Source: Kaistia sp. 32K (GTDB lineage: Bacteria > Pseudomonadota > Alphaproteobacteria > Rhizobiales > Kaistiaceae). From it: DNA of 64,000 bases. The notes beneath the pieces were generated by a model. It was not told where the DNA came from, ran no database searches, and saw only the letters and a list, made by a program, of their open reading frames with translations. The stretch's first letter is position 1, and each line of letters starts with the position of its first letter. The stretch covers positions 1,178,001 to 1,242,000 of the forward strand of contig NZ_AP024269.1 of assembly GCF_016629525.1 (NCBI RefSeq), in the 5' to 3' direction. The position numbers and the translations under genes were made by a program. This document shows, in pieces, positions 33,021 to 42,600 of this stretch.

Positions 33021-33713
33021 TCAGTCCTTCTTCGCCGGTCCGGCGAAGCGGTCGAAGATCAGCTCCATCGACTTGCGATAGCTGTCCTGCATGCTCTTGC
33101 CGGCGTCGAACAGGCGGTCGATCACCTCCTCGTTCGTCATCGGCCCGGGCTCGGGCTCCGGTTCCTTCTCCTTGCCGAGGAAGCTTTCCATCAGCGTGAC
33201 GAAGGGAAGGTCCGGCCGCTTCTCGGGCCTCGGCTTCGGCTTGCTCGCGGCCCCGGTCATCTCGCGCATCATGGCGAGGAAGGGGTTGTCGTAGGTCTCG
33301 GTCTGGCGCTGGACGCCGCCCATCATCATGTTGGCCATCACCGGCATCATGCGGCGTACGACGTCCTGCGCGATGCCCGTCGACGCCTCGACCTGCAGCG
33401 CCACCGCCTTCGCAACTTCCGGCGAGCCGAACATGCGCTCCAGCATGCCGTCGCCCTCGGCGCGGGCCGAAGGCGTCATGGCGGCGAGCGGATTGTCGAA
33501 ATAGGACCTGTACTGGCCGCTGCCGACCTGCTGCCAGAAGGCGGCGACGCCGAACGGGTCGGCGGCGCTCCGCCGCATGCCCTGCCAGAAGGCCGGCATC
33601 ATCGCCTCGAACGCCTTCGATTGCTGCTCGAAGGAGAGGCCGAATTCCTTCGCCATGGCCGAGGCGAAGGCGCCCTGCTGGGCTTCCAGCATCAGATCGT
33701 AGATCGTCTTCAT
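33021..33713 (-). CDS. DUF937-like protein
   Basis: A 230-residue soluble protein rich in Met, Ala and Gln. IYDLMLEAQQGAFASAMAKEFGLSFEQ at the N-terminus fits the DUF937 family pattern (xxxNxxxlAxqFGLs). Repeated helical segments (FWQGMRRSAADPFG, MLERMFGSPEVAKAVALQ, MMPVMANMMMGG) follow, then an acidic/Pro spacer KEKEPEPEPGP and a C-terminal helix. Function is unknown. The ATG at 33713 follows AGGAGCG; an in-frame start 57 bp upstream is not supported. Confidence 0.7.
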   Translation of the reverse strand: MKTIYDLMLEAQQGAFASAMAKEFGLSFEQQSKAFEAMMPAFWQGMRRSAADPFGVAAFWQQVGSGQYRSYFDNPLAAMTPSARAEGDGMLERMFGSPEVAKAVALQVEASTGIAQDVVRRMMPVMANMMMGGVQRQTETYDNPFLAMMREMTGAASKPKPRPEKRPDLPFVTLMESFLGKEKEPEPEPGPMTNEEVIDRLFDAGKSMQDSYRKSMELIFDRFAGPAKKD

Positions 33714-33785
33714 CGGATCGCTCCTGCCGCCGCGCTCATCATGATCGGCGCGGCGGTCGGTCCGCGTCAACGAAACGCTCGGCGA

Positions 33786-34610
33786 TCAGTGCGTCATCAG
33801 CACCGGCAGCGTCAGGCCGGTGAGCATGCCGCGCGTCGCGCCGCCGAGAATCCATTCGAGCAGGCGGCTATGACCATAGGCGCCCATGACGATGATGCCC
33901 GCGTCGGCGTCGACGGCCGCCTGGCGGATCGCCTTGGCGACGTCCTTGCCGGGGTTCGGCACCTTGCGGATGCTGCTCTCGATGCCGTGCCGCAGCAGAT
34001 GGCCGCAGAGCCGCTCGCCGGTCGGCAGCTTCTTGCCGTCGTCGACGAGCACGACCTCGACATGCTTGGCCAGCTTCAGGAACGGCATGGCGGCGCGCAC
34101 CGCGCGCGCGGCGGTGATGGTGCCGTCCCAGGCGATCATGATCCGGTCCGGATTGATCGTCACCGGGCCGTTGCGCGGCACGATCAGCAGCGGCGCGCCG
34201 GCATTGAACAGCACGGCCTCGATCAGCGCCTCGCGCACCGGCTCCGGCCGCTCGGGGTCGTCCTCGCCGATCACCACGAGGTCGGCGAGGCGGACTTCGT
34301 GGACGATGCCGTCTAGTCCGCCGCCGGCCATCACGTCGACGAGATGCGCCTCGGCGTCGATGCCTGTCTCGGCCGCGATGCCGTGGAAGGCGGTGATCGC
34401 CGTCTCGGCTTCCTTCAGCGCCTGGTTGCGGGCGCTGATCATGAAGTCGGCCGGCACCGGGGCGACGGCATAGCCGGGCACGATCGGATCATAGGCGAGC
34501 GACAGCCCGGTCAGGTGCGCGTCCAGACGCTTCGCGAGGTCAGCCGCCGCGCGCGCGGCCGGCCGATCTCCGGCGAGGTCGACGACGACGGTGATGTCCT
34601 TGATGTCCAT
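33786..34610 (-). CDS. Universal stress protein (UspA family, tandem domains)
   Basis: A 274-residue protein made of two Usp domains. The second carries the ATP-binding pattern: MGAYGHSRLLEWILGGATRGML (about residues 243-264), close to G-2x-G-9x-G(S/T). The first domain (residues 1-140) keeps DITVVVDLAGDRPA and DLVVIGEDDP but lacks the glycine loop. Such proteins bind ATP or AMP and respond to stress. I chose the ATG at 34610 (MDIKDITVV) because GGAG lies six bases upstream; two other in-frame ATGs lie 12 and 24 bp earlier. Confidence 0.86.
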   Translation of the reverse strand: MDIKDITVVVDLAGDRPAARAAADLAKRLDAHLTGLSLAYDPIVPGYAVAPVPADFMISARNQALKEAETAITAFHGIAAETGIDAEAHLVDVMAGGGLDGIVHEVRLADLVVIGEDDPERPEPVREALIEAVLFNAGAPLLIVPRNGPVTINPDRIMIAWDGTITAARAVRAAMPFLKLAKHVEVVLVDDGKKLPTGERLCGHLLRHGIESSIRKVPNPGKDVAKAIRQAAVDADAGIIVMGAYGHSRLLEWILGGATRGMLTGLTLPVLMTH

Positions 34611-34699
34611 GATGCGCTCCATTCCCAAGATCAATCTGCGGACGAGTCTAGAGTCTACTCTGCCCGAAGAGATTGAGAAGGATCAATCGCGGCGCGCGG

Positions 34700-36070
34700 T
34701 TAATAGGCATGCTGGCGGAAGACCTCGCCGATGTCGCCGTTCCAGCTCGTGCGGTATTCCTCGAGCAGGCGTTCGGCCGGCGTGCGGCCGCTGGCGACGG
34801 TTTCCTCGACCGGCTGCAGGTAGACCGTCTCGTCATGCCCCTCGCTGTTCAACGCATGGCGCGCGGCGAGGCCCCGGCGGGCGATCTCGACCATCTCGCG
34901 GGCGATGTCGCGCACGGTGCGGTTGCGGAAGGGCGTCGCGAGCGCGGTCCGCGGCACGCCGTCGCGCAGCGCCTGCCGCTCCTCGGCGGTCCAGTCCTTG
35001 ACCAGTTCCCAGGCGGCGTCGAGCGAGGCCTGGTCATAGAGCAGGCCGACCCAGAGCGCCGGCAGCGCGGTCAGCGTCCGCCACGGCCCGGCATCGGCGC
35101 CGCGCATCTCGATGTACTTCTTCAGCCGCACATCGGGGAACAGCGTGGTCAGGTGGTTGTTCCAGTCGGAGAGCGTCGCCCGCTCGCCCGGCAGGCCCGG
35201 CAATTCGCCCTTCAGCAGGTCGCGGAACGACTGTCCGGCGACGTCGTGATAGGTGTCGCCGCGCTTGACGAAATACATCGGCACGTCGAGCGCCCAGTCG
35301 ACATAGCGCTCGAAGCCGAAGCCGTCCTCGAACACGAAGGGGATCAGGCCCGATCGCTCGTTGTCGGTGTCGCGCCAGATCTCGGCGCGGTTCGACAACA
35401 GGCCGTTGGCGGTATTGTCGAGGAAGGGCGAATTGGCGAAGAGGGCCGTCGCGATCGGCTGCAGCGCCAGCGAGACGCGCATCTTCTGCACCATGTCGGC
35501 TTCGCTGGCGAAGTCGAGGTTCACCTGCACGGTCGAGGTGCGGAACATCATGTCGAGGCCGCGCGTGCCGACCTTCGGCATGTAGCGCGACATGATCTCG
35601 TAGCGCGATTTCGGCATCACTGGCGTCTCTTCCAGCGACCAGATCGGCGAGGTGCCGAGGCCGATGAAGCCGACGCCGAGCGGCTCCGCGCATTCGCGCA
35701 CCTGGGCGAGATGGGCGTGCAGCTCGCGGCAAGTCTGGTGGATCGTCTCGAGCGGCGCGCCCGAGAGCTCGAACTGGCCGCCCGGCTCCAGCGAGATGGC
35801 GCCGCCGCCGACCGGATCGACCAGGCCGATGATCAGGCCGCGATCCTCGATCGGCTGCCAGCCGAGCATGCCTTCCATCAACCTCAGGATGCGCTCGATG
35901 CCGTGCGCGCCGTCATAGGGGACGGGCGTCAGATCCTTTATGTTGAAACCGAACTTTTCGTGCTCGGTGCCGATCCGCCATTGCGTCTTGGGCTTCGACC
36001 CGCTGGCAATCACGTCGACAAGTTCGTCGCGCGATTCGACGAGCGTGGAATCGGTAGCGTCGCGGGCCAT
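34700..36070 (-). CDS. gshA: Glutamate-cysteine ligase (plant/alphaproteobacterial type)
   Basis: A 456-residue enzyme of the GCS2-like family found in plants and alphaproteobacteria, different from E. coli GshA. It makes gamma-glutamylcysteine, the first step of glutathione synthesis. Visible blocks are WRIGTEHEKFGFNI (about residues 31-44), GGAISLEPGGQFELSGAP (about 88-105, with the glutamate/metal site), FRTSTVQVNLDFASE, and LFPDVRLKKYIEMRGADAGP near residue 310. The length is typical. The ATG follows GGAG. The second-step enzyme gshB is not in the window. Confidence 0.93.
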   Translation of the reverse strand: MARDATDSTLVESRDELVDVIASGSKPKTQWRIGTEHEKFGFNIKDLTPVPYDGAHGIERILRLMEGMLGWQPIEDRGLIIGLVDPVGGGAISLEPGGQFELSGAPLETIHQTCRELHAHLAQVRECAEPLGVGFIGLGTSPIWSLEETPVMPKSRYEIMSRYMPKVGTRGLDMMFRTSTVQVNLDFASEADMVQKMRVSLALQPIATALFANSPFLDNTANGLLSNRAEIWRDTDNERSGLIPFVFEDGFGFERYVDWALDVPMYFVKRGDTYHDVAGQSFRDLLKGELPGLPGERATLSDWNNHLTTLFPDVRLKKYIEMRGADAGPWRTLTALPALWVGLLYDQASLDAAWELVKDWTAEERQALRDGVPRTALATPFRNRTVRDIAREMVEIARRGLAARHALNSEGHDETVYLQPVEETVASGRTPAERLLEEYRTSWNGDIGEVFRQHAY

Positions 36071-36229
36071 GAGTACTCCGAAGCAATGTGGCGCGGCACA
36101 TTAGCGGCGCGCCGTCGGAACAGCAATGGAGCCGCGAGACGCCCGGAAAGGCGTGCTTTGGCGGTGGACCCGAAGGCGCAATTTGTGCACCGATATGGCC
36201 CGGGAAGGTTCGGACGGAGGAGGATTCGA

Positions 36230-36976
36230 ATGAGCGATTCGGCAAGGCCCGTTGCAATCATAACGGGAGGAACCCGCGGCATCGGCGCGGCCATCGCGCG
36301 GGCGCTCGCTGCCCGGGGCGTCGATCTCGTGCTCTCCGGCCGCTATCGCGACGCCGAGGTCGAGGCGCTGCTGGCGGAGCTCGAGCCGGTCACCGGCATC
36401 CTGTTCTTCGCCGCCGACGCGGCCGATCCGGCGACGGCGACGGCGCTGGTCGAGGTGGCGCTCGAGCGCTTCGGGCGGATCGACTATCTCGTTCCGGCCG
36501 CCGGCGGCGCGGTTCCGGGCACGGCGCTCACCGTGACGGAGGAAGCCTGGGAGGACGCGTTCCGCGTGCATGTCCATGCGCCGTTCCATCTGTTCCGCGC
36601 GGCGCATGCGGCGCTGGCGAAGCAGGGCGGCGCGATGCTGCTGGTCTCGTCCGTCGCCGGTCTGCGCGGTTGCCCCGGCACCGTCGCCTACCAGACGGTC
36701 AAGGGTGCGCTGCCGCAAATGGGCCGTGCGCTGGCGCGGGACCACGGGCATGAGGGCATCCGCGTCAACACGATCTGCCCCGGCATCATCGAGACCCGCT
36801 TCCACGCCGCGATGACGCCGCAGGCGCGCGCCAACAACCTCGCCAACCGCATTCCGCTGCAGCGCCTCGGAACGTCGGAGCAGGTCGCGACGGCGGCGGT
36901 GGAACTGCTCACCAATGAATTCATTACCGGTGAGGAGCTGGTGATCGACGGCGGCATGAGCATGCGCATGGTCTGA
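36230..36976 (+). CDS. Short-chain dehydrogenase/reductase
   Basis: A 248-residue SDR enzyme: cofactor motif TGGTRGIGAAIARAL (about residues 12-26), the AAGG segment, catalytic Ser in LLVSSVAGLRG and Tyr-x3-Lys in YQTVK (about 155-159), then NTICPGIIET. The closing VIDGGMSMRMV is typical of FabG-like family members. NADPH or NADH use is not decided. Start ATG 36230 with GGAGGAGG upstream. It is divergent from gshA and ends with a hairpin terminator. Substrate unknown. Confidence 0.9.
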   Translation: MSDSARPVAIITGGTRGIGAAIARALAARGVDLVLSGRYRDAEVEALLAELEPVTGILFFAADAADPATATALVEVALERFGRIDYLVPAAGGAVPGTALTVTEEAWEDAFRVHVHAPFHLFRAAHAALAKQGGAMLLVSSVAGLRGCPGTVAYQTVKGALPQMGRALARDHGHEGIRVNTICPGIIETRFHAAMTPQARANNLANRIPLQRLGTSEQVATAAVELLTNEFITGEELVIDGGMSMRMV

Positions 36977-36984
36977 TGCCAATT

Positions 36985-37015
36985 GCCCGGAGGGCCTTGT
37001 CGCTCCGGGCCTTTC
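36985..37015 (+). terminator. Hairpin terminator after the SDR gene
   Basis: GCCCGGAG (36985-36992) pairs with CTCCGGGC (37003-37010), followed by CTTTCT. It begins eight bases after the SDR stop codon. Confidence 0.7.
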
Positions 37016-37414
37016 TCAAGCATGGATCTGACCGTCGCGGCGACGAAGTGGCCGGGCGGAATGCCGGTTGGATCGCGCCGATCCGCTGAAACGCGCCCGG
37101 GGCCGGACGCGCGGAGACGCTGCGCGCCGGTTGCCTGGCGATCCGGAATTCCGGCGTCCTAGCGCGCTCCGGAAATGGGGCGACCGCCCGATCACACACA
37201 TTTTCGTGAGCGCCGGCGTCGCGCCGATGGATCCGGTCTTTGGTGCAGTGCGGCAAAAGTCGCGGGATTCAGCGCCGAAAGACCACGGAAAGCGCATCCA
37301 TCGAGACGCAGGCAAAACCTGCGGAGCGCCGCCGGCCCGAAGCTTACCGCGATTTAACGAGCAACCCGCCGAAGGCCGTCCCATAGCAGGGCGGGGGACA
37401 CAGGAAAGCTCGTC
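37016..37414. other. Intergenic region before the RND operon
   Basis: A 399-bp stretch with no supported gene; overlapping frames here lack ribosome-binding sites and protein-like composition. It presumably holds the promoter of the efflux operon, but no repressor gene or clear operator accompanies it. Confidence 0.4.
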
Positions 37415-38800
37415 ATGCGCAGGTCCGTTATCGTCACGCTCCTTGTTGTTGCAGGTCTCGGTGTCGGTATTGTCTATCGGGAGACGCTGTTCGCGTCGGT
37501 CGACAAGATCATGGGTACCCAGCTGGCGGGGACCGAAGGACCGCCGGGGCCGGGCGGCGGGGCAGGGGGCGGAACGGGCGGCGGGCGCAAGGGCGGCCGC
37601 GGACTGTCGCCTTCCGTCGTCGTTGCAACCGCCGAGACGGGCGACCTTCCGGTTCGGCGCTCCACCATCGGCTGGATCAATTCCACCGCCTCGACCTCGG
37701 TGACCACCCAGCAGCAGGGCGTCGTCACCCGCATCGCGCAGGCGAACGGCGCGGACGTCAAGGCGGGTGACCTGCTGGTCCAGCTCGACGACCGCGCGGC
37801 CCAGGCGACGCTGGCGCGCGACAAGGCCGCGCTGGCGCGCGACCAGGCGACCGTCGTCTCGACCTCCGCCGATCTGAAGCGGGCGAAGGATCTGGTCGCC
37901 CGGCAGGTGGATTCGAGCCAGCAGCTCGATCAGGCCGTCGCGGCCGCCTCCAGCGCCGCCGCCGTGGTGACCCTCGACCAGGCGAACATCGATGCCGACC
38001 AGGTCGTCGTCGACAACATGCGCATCACCGCGCCGCATGACGGCCGCCTCGGTGCCTTCTCGATCACGGTCGGCAGCCTGGTCCAGCCCGGGACGACGGT
38101 GGTCGTGCTGACCGACATGGACAATGTCGAGGCGAACTTCACCGTTTCCGACGCGGATGTCGGCCTGCTGCGCCAGTCGCTCGCCTCGGGCGCCGTGCCG
38201 GTCCGGGTCTCCCCGTCGAACCAGCCGACCGCGACCGCGACGGCGCCGGACGCTTCCGCCAGCACCAAGGACGCCGCGCCGAAGGGCGCGCCGGTCGCGA
38301 AGGAGGTCTCGGCCGCCGCCACCGTCGACTTCATCGACAGCAACATCGTTTCCGGCTCCGGCACGATGGCGGTACGGGCCGCCGTTCCGAACCAGAGCCG
38401 CACCTTCTGGCCGGGCCAGGCCGTCAAGGTCGCCATCGATCTCGGCACGAACCGGAACGTCGTGATCGTGCCGACGGTCGCCGTGCAGCCGGGCCAGTCG
38501 GGCTCCAACGTCTTCGTCGTCAAGCCGGACAACACCATCGACGTCCGCCCCGTCCAGGTCGTCGGCATCGTCGGCGACCGCGCTGGCATCGTCGCGGGCG
38601 TTGAGGCGGGTGAGAAGGTGGTGACCGACGGCCAGCTTTCGCTTGCCCCCGGCATGAAGGTCACGATCCGCCAGGCCGCGGCCACGCCGGCCGCCCCGCA
38701 GTCGACGCCTTCGGCCCCGGCCGGCAAGGCGGGCGGCGAGGTCTCGCAGAAGAAGTCCGCTGCGCCGGACGCCAAGCCTGCATCGGAGGCCAAGCTGTGA
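37415..38800 (+). CDS. RND efflux periplasmic adaptor (membrane-fusion protein)
   Basis: A 461-residue adaptor. An N-terminal membrane anchor (about residues 4-22), a Gly-rich linker, then the biotinyl-lipoyl-like and alpha-hairpin region (QQQGVVTRIAQANGADVKAG; LARDKAALARDQATVVS) and the beta-barrel domain (MRITAPHDGRLGAFSITVGSLVQPG). A Pro/Ala/Lys-rich insert at about 265-300 breaks the beta-barrel, and the C-terminus is also low-complexity. It links the RND pump to an outer-membrane channel, which is not encoded here. The ATG follows AGGAAA. Its stop overlaps the pump's GTG start. Confidence 0.9.
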   Translation: MRRSVIVTLLVVAGLGVGIVYRETLFASVDKIMGTQLAGTEGPPGPGGGAGGGTGGGRKGGRGLSPSVVVATAETGDLPVRRSTIGWINSTASTSVTTQQQGVVTRIAQANGADVKAGDLLVQLDDRAAQATLARDKAALARDQATVVSTSADLKRAKDLVARQVDSSQQLDQAVAAASSAAAVVTLDQANIDADQVVVDNMRITAPHDGRLGAFSITVGSLVQPGTTVVVLTDMDNVEANFTVSDADVGLLRQSLASGAVPVRVSPSNQPTATATAPDASASTKDAAPKGAPVAKEVSAAATVDFIDSNIVSGSGTMAVRAAVPNQSRTFWPGQAVKVAIDLGTNRNVVIVPTVAVQPGQSGSNVFVVKPDNTIDVRPVQVVGIVGDRAGIVAGVEAGEKVVTDGQLSLAPGMKVTIRQAAATPAAPQSTPSAPAGKAGGEVSQKKSAAPDAKPASEAKL

Positions 38801-41800
38801 AGATCTCCGAACTCTGCATCCGCCGTCCGGTCGCCACGACCCTCTTCTTCCTCGGTATCGCCATGGGCGGCATCTTCGCCTACCAGCAATTGCCGGTCGC
38901 GGCGCTGCCGGAAGTCAGCTTCCCCACCATCAGCGTCAGCGCGCAATTGCCCGGCGCCTCGCCGCAGACCATGGCGACGGCCGTCGCCACGCCGCTGATC
39001 AAGCAGTTCGAGACGATCTCCGGCATCGACACGATCTCGGCCACGAGCTCGCTCGGCAATTCGCAGATCGTGCTGCAGTTCGCGCTGAGCCAGAACATCG
39101 ATACCGCCGCCGGCGACGTGCAGGCGGCGATCGACCGGGCCGAGCGGCAGCTGCCGCCCAACATGCAGAACCCGCCGAGCTACCGGAAGGTCAATCCGGC
39201 CGACGCTCCGGTGCTGCTGCTCGCCGTGCAGAGCCCGACTTTGCCGATGTCGACGATCGACGACTTCGCCGAGAACGTCATCTCGCCGAGCCTGTCGACC
39301 TTGCCCGGCATCGCGCAGGTCAGCGTCTATGGCGGCCAGACCTATGCCGTCCGCGTCCAGGCCGATCCCAACAAGCTCGCGACCCGCAATATCGGCCTCG
39401 ATCAGCTCTCGAACGCGCTCGCCGCCGCGAACGACCAGACGCCCGTCGGCACGATGCAGAACAAGAGCCAGTCGCTCGTCATCGACGCGCCGACGCAGAT
39501 GACCAATGCCGAGGCGTTCAAGCAGCTGATCATCGCCAATCCGAACGGCAGCCCGGTGCGCCTCTCGGACGTCGCCAATGTCGTCGACAGCGTCCAGAAC
39601 GCGCAGACGGCCGGCTGGTATGACGGTTCCCGCTCGATCGTGCTGGCGATCCAGCGCCAGCCGAGCGCCAACACGGTCGCCGTCGTCGACGCGGTCAACG
39701 CGCAGCTGCCGAAGCTGATGGCGTCGATGCCGGCCTCGATGACGATCAAGGTGCTGAACGACCGCTCGACCTCGATCCGCGCCGCCATCGCCGACGTGCA
39801 GGTGACGCTGGCGATCACCATCGGCTTGGTCATCCTCGTCATCTACCTGTTCCTCGGCAAGGTTTCGGCCACCTTCATCCCGGCGCTCGCCGTGCCGCTG
39901 TCGCTGGTGGCGGCGTTCGGCGGCATGTATTTCTTCGGCTTCAGCGTCGACAACATCTCGCTGCTCGGCCTGACGCTCGCCGTCGGCCTCGTCGTCGACG
40001 ACGCCATCGTCATGCTCGAGAACATCATGCGCCATGTCGAGGAGGGCATGCCGCCCTTCGAGGCGGCGCTGGTCGGCAGTCGCGAGGTCGGTGCCACCAT
40101 CGTGTCGATGACGCTGTCGCTGGTCGCCGTGTTCCTCCCGGTGCTCTTGATGGGCGGCGTCATCGGCCGGCTCTTCAACGAGTTCGGCGTCGTCGTCGCG
40201 CTGGCGATCGGCGCCTCCATGGTGGTGTCGCTGACGCTGACGCCGATGCTGACGGCGCGGCTGCCGAAATCCGCCTCCAGCCATGTCCGCAGCGGTCCGG
40301 CCGCCTGGTTCGAGAGCGCTTTCCTGTGGGTCGAGGGGCACTACGATCGCGGCGTCGCCTGGTGCCTCGCCCACCGCTTCGTCATCCTCGGGCTCTTCTT
40401 CGCCTCGGTGGCGGCTTCCGTCTGGCTGTTCATGGCGCTGCCCAAGGGCTTCTTTCCGCAGGAGGACATCGGCCAGCTCTCCGTCTCCACCCAGGCGCGG
40501 CAGGACATCTCCTTCGACGCCATGGTCGGCCTGCAGCGCCAGGTCGAGGCGACATTGCGCGCCTCGCCCTATGTCACGCATGTCGCGTCCTTCGTCGGCG
40601 GCGGCCCCGGCTCGCAGACGCTGAATTCGGCCTCGCTCTCCGTGCAATTGAAGCCGAAGGAGGAGCGTCCGCCGCTCAACGTCGTCCTGAACGACCTGCG
40701 CGGCCAGCTCGGCCGCATCGCCGGCATCCAGTCCTACATCCAGCCCGTGCAGAACCTGCGCATCGGCGGCGTCAGCTCGCAGAGCACCTACCAGCTGATG
40801 CTGCAGGCGCTCGACCAGCAGACGCTGAACGAATGGGCGACGAAGCTGACGGCCGCGATGCGGACGGACAGCCAGTTCGTCGACGTGGCGAACAACCTGC
40901 AGAACAACGCCCTGCAGGCCCGCATCGTCGTCGACCGCGACAAGGCGGATTCGATCGGCATTTCGGCCGCCACCCTGCGCAAGACGCTGGAGGACGGCTT
41001 CGGCACCTCGACGGCCGCGACGATCCAGTCGACCGGATCGAGCTATGACGTCATCCTCGAATACGATCCGGATCTCGCCTGGTCGGACAGCCTTTTGTCC
41101 GAGATCCGGGTGCGGTCGGATTCCGGCAATCTGGTGCCGCTGTCGAGCTTCGCCAGCGTCCAGCGCACGGTCGGCCCCGTCACCGTCAACCAGCTCGGCC
41201 AGCTGCCGGCGGCGACGATCTCGTTCAACCTGCCGGACGGCGTGGCGTTGAGCCAGGCAACCGATCAGGTCGAGGTGCTGAAGCAGCAGATCGGCGTCCC
41301 GGCCGATGTCTACACCTCCTATGCCGGTACCGCGCAGGTCTTCCAGCAGTCGCTGGCGACGCAGGGCATCCTGATCTTCGCGGCCGTCCTCACCATCTAT
41401 GTCGTGCTCGGCATGCTCTATGAGAGCTTCATCCATCCGCTGACCATCCTGTCCGGATTGCCGGCGGCGGCCTTCGGCGCGCTGGTGGCGCTGAAATGGG
41501 CCGGGCTCGATCTCTCGGTGATCGCGCTGATCGGCATCCTGATGCTGATCGGCATCGTCAAGAAGAACGCCATCATGATGGTGGACGTCGCGATCGACGG
41601 CCAGCGCGAGGAGGGGCTCGAACCCGAGCCGGCAATCCATCGCGCCGCCGTGCGCCGGTTCCGGCCGATCATGATGACGACCTTTGCCGCACTTCTCGGC
41701 GCCGTGCCGATCGCGCTCGGCACCGGCGCCAGCGCCGAGCTGCGCCAGCCGCTCGGCATCGCAGTCGTCGGCGGCCTGCTCGTCTCGCAGCTCCTGACGC

Positions 41801-41949
41801 TCTTCATCACCCCGGTGATCTATGTCGAGATGGAGCGCTTCAGCCGCTTCCTGGGGCGCCTTCGCGGCGGGGCCGCGGCGAAGCCGGAAGCCGAGGTCGC
41901 CGAGCCCGCAGCGGGAGCGGCGCCCTTGCCTCAGCCCGCCGCCGAATAG
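38797..41949 (+). CDS. RND-family multidrug efflux permease
   Basis: A 1050-residue pump of the AcrB/MdtB family with 12 predicted membrane segments and two large periplasmic loops. The N-terminus KISELCIRRPVATTLFFLGI and the TM4 proton-relay motif GLVVDDAIVMLENIMRH (about residues 400-416, adjacent Asp pair) are diagnostic; VKKNAIMMVDVAID is in TM10. It exports hydrophobic or amphiphilic drugs with proton motive force. It starts with GTG at 38797 within the stop of the adaptor gene (GTGA), so the two are coupled. Substrates cannot be predicted. Confidence 0.94.
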   Translation: MKISELCIRRPVATTLFFLGIAMGGIFAYQQLPVAALPEVSFPTISVSAQLPGASPQTMATAVATPLIKQFETISGIDTISATSSLGNSQIVLQFALSQNIDTAAGDVQAAIDRAERQLPPNMQNPPSYRKVNPADAPVLLLAVQSPTLPMSTIDDFAENVISPSLSTLPGIAQVSVYGGQTYAVRVQADPNKLATRNIGLDQLSNALAAANDQTPVGTMQNKSQSLVIDAPTQMTNAEAFKQLIIANPNGSPVRLSDVANVVDSVQNAQTAGWYDGSRSIVLAIQRQPSANTVAVVDAVNAQLPKLMASMPASMTIKVLNDRSTSIRAAIADVQVTLAITIGLVILVIYLFLGKVSATFIPALAVPLSLVAAFGGMYFFGFSVDNISLLGLTLAVGLVVDDAIVMLENIMRHVEEGMPPFEAALVGSREVGATIVSMTLSLVAVFLPVLLMGGVIGRLFNEFGVVVALAIGASMVVSLTLTPMLTARLPKSASSHVRSGPAAWFESAFLWVEGHYDRGVAWCLAHRFVILGLFFASVAASVWLFMALPKGFFPQEDIGQLSVSTQARQDISFDAMVGLQRQVEATLRASPYVTHVASFVGGGPGSQTLNSASLSVQLKPKEERPPLNVVLNDLRGQLGRIAGIQSYIQPVQNLRIGGVSSQSTYQLMLQALDQQTLNEWATKLTAAMRTDSQFVDVANNLQNNALQARIVVDRDKADSIGISAATLRKTLEDGFGTSTAATIQSTGSSYDVILEYDPDLAWSDSLLSEIRVRSDSGNLVPLSSFASVQRTVGPVTVNQLGQLPAATISFNLPDGVALSQATDQVEVLKQQIGVPADVYTSYAGTAQVFQQSLATQGILIFAAVLTIYVVLGMLYESFIHPLTILSGLPAAAFGALVALKWAGLDLSVIALIGILMLIGIVKKNAIMMVDVAIDGQREEGLEPEPAIHRAAVRRFRPIMMTTFAALLGAVPIALGTGASAELRQPLGIAVVGGLLVSQLLTLFITPVIYVEMERFSRFLGRLRGGAAAKPEAEVAEPAAGAAPLPQPAAE

Positions 41950-41960
41950 GCTGGCCACAA

Positions 41961-41993
41961 AAAAAGCGGCGTCCCTGTCGAAACGGGGACGCC
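41961..41993 (-). terminator. Hairpin with T-run on the minus strand
   Basis: GGCGTCCC (41968-41975) pairs with GGGACGCC (41986-41993). Read on the minus strand it is followed by GC and a run of T, giving a strong rho-independent terminator. On the plus strand it follows the RND pump stop by 18 bp but lacks a T-run, so its orientation does not match the neighbouring genes. Confidence 0.6.
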
Positions 41994-42000
41994 TCGCTCG

Positions 42001-42028
42001 TCCTCCTGTCGTGACCCCGACAGGAGGA
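42001..42028 (+). promoter_or_regulatory. Hairpin enclosing the ribosome-binding site of the VOC gene
   Basis: TCCTCCTGTC (42001-42010) pairs perfectly with GACAGGAGGA (42019-42028) around an 8-base loop. The 3' arm contains AGGAGGA, the Shine-Dalgarno sequence six bases before the ATG at 42035. When folded, it should block ribosome entry. Confidence 0.65.
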
Positions 42029-42034
42029 TGTCTC

Positions 42035-42508
42035 ATGCAGAAGATCACCCCGTTTCTCTGGTTCGACGGCCAGGCCGAAGAGGCCGCCAATTTCTATGTC
42101 TCCGTGTTCAAGAACGGCCGGCTCGGCCAGGTCTCCCGTTATGGCGATGCCGGGCCCGGTCCGGCCGGAAGCGTTATGGTGGCGTCGTTCGAGATCGAGG
42201 GACTGACGTTCACGGCGCTGAATGGCGGTCCGCATTTCAAGTTCACGCCGGCCGTCTCCTTCCTCGTCGACTGCAAGTCGCAGGAGGAGGTCGATTATTT
42301 CTGGGACAGGCTCTCGGAAGGCGGCCGGACCGATCAGTGCGGCTGGCTGCAGGACAAGTTCGGCCTATCCTGGCAGGTGGTGCCGCGCGTACTGATCGAG
42401 CTTTTGAACGATCCCGATCGCGGAAAGTCGCAGCGCGTGATGGCGGCGATGATGCAGATGACCAAGATCGAGATCTCCAAGCTGCACGAGGCCTACGAGG
42501 CGGCGTAG
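42035..42508 (+). CDS. VOC-superfamily protein (PhnB/YdhR-like)
   Basis: A 157-residue protein of the '3-demethylubiquinone methyltransferase-like' PhnB group within the vicinal oxygen chelate superfamily. It begins KITPFLWFDGQAEEAANFYVSVF and contains FTALNGGPHFKFTPAVSFLVDC and CGWLQDKFGLSWQVVPRVL, the family's repeated beta-alpha-beta modules. The biochemical function of the group is not settled; it often serves as an accessory resistance-like protein. The ATG at 42035 is the one following AGGAGGA, which is inside a hairpin (see separate entry). Confidence 0.88.
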   Translation: MQKITPFLWFDGQAEEAANFYVSVFKNGRLGQVSRYGDAGPGPAGSVMVASFEIEGLTFTALNGGPHFKFTPAVSFLVDCKSQEEVDYFWDRLSEGGRTDQCGWLQDKFGLSWQVVPRVLIELLNDPDRGKSQRVMAAMMQMTKIEISKLHEAYEAA

Positions 42509-42600
42509 CGGCTCGTTCGAAAAGTCGTCGCCGCGGTCTGGCGGAATCGTTCGGTTCGGCATCTATTGATGGAACGCCCCCATCTTGCGAGCCGACGTCC

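Noticed and set aside
37930..42090. A 1386-codon minus-strand open frame opposite the RND operon
   Set aside because: It is a shadow of the adaptor and pump genes; the translation is low-complexity His/Arg/Asp-rich and has no ribosome-binding site.
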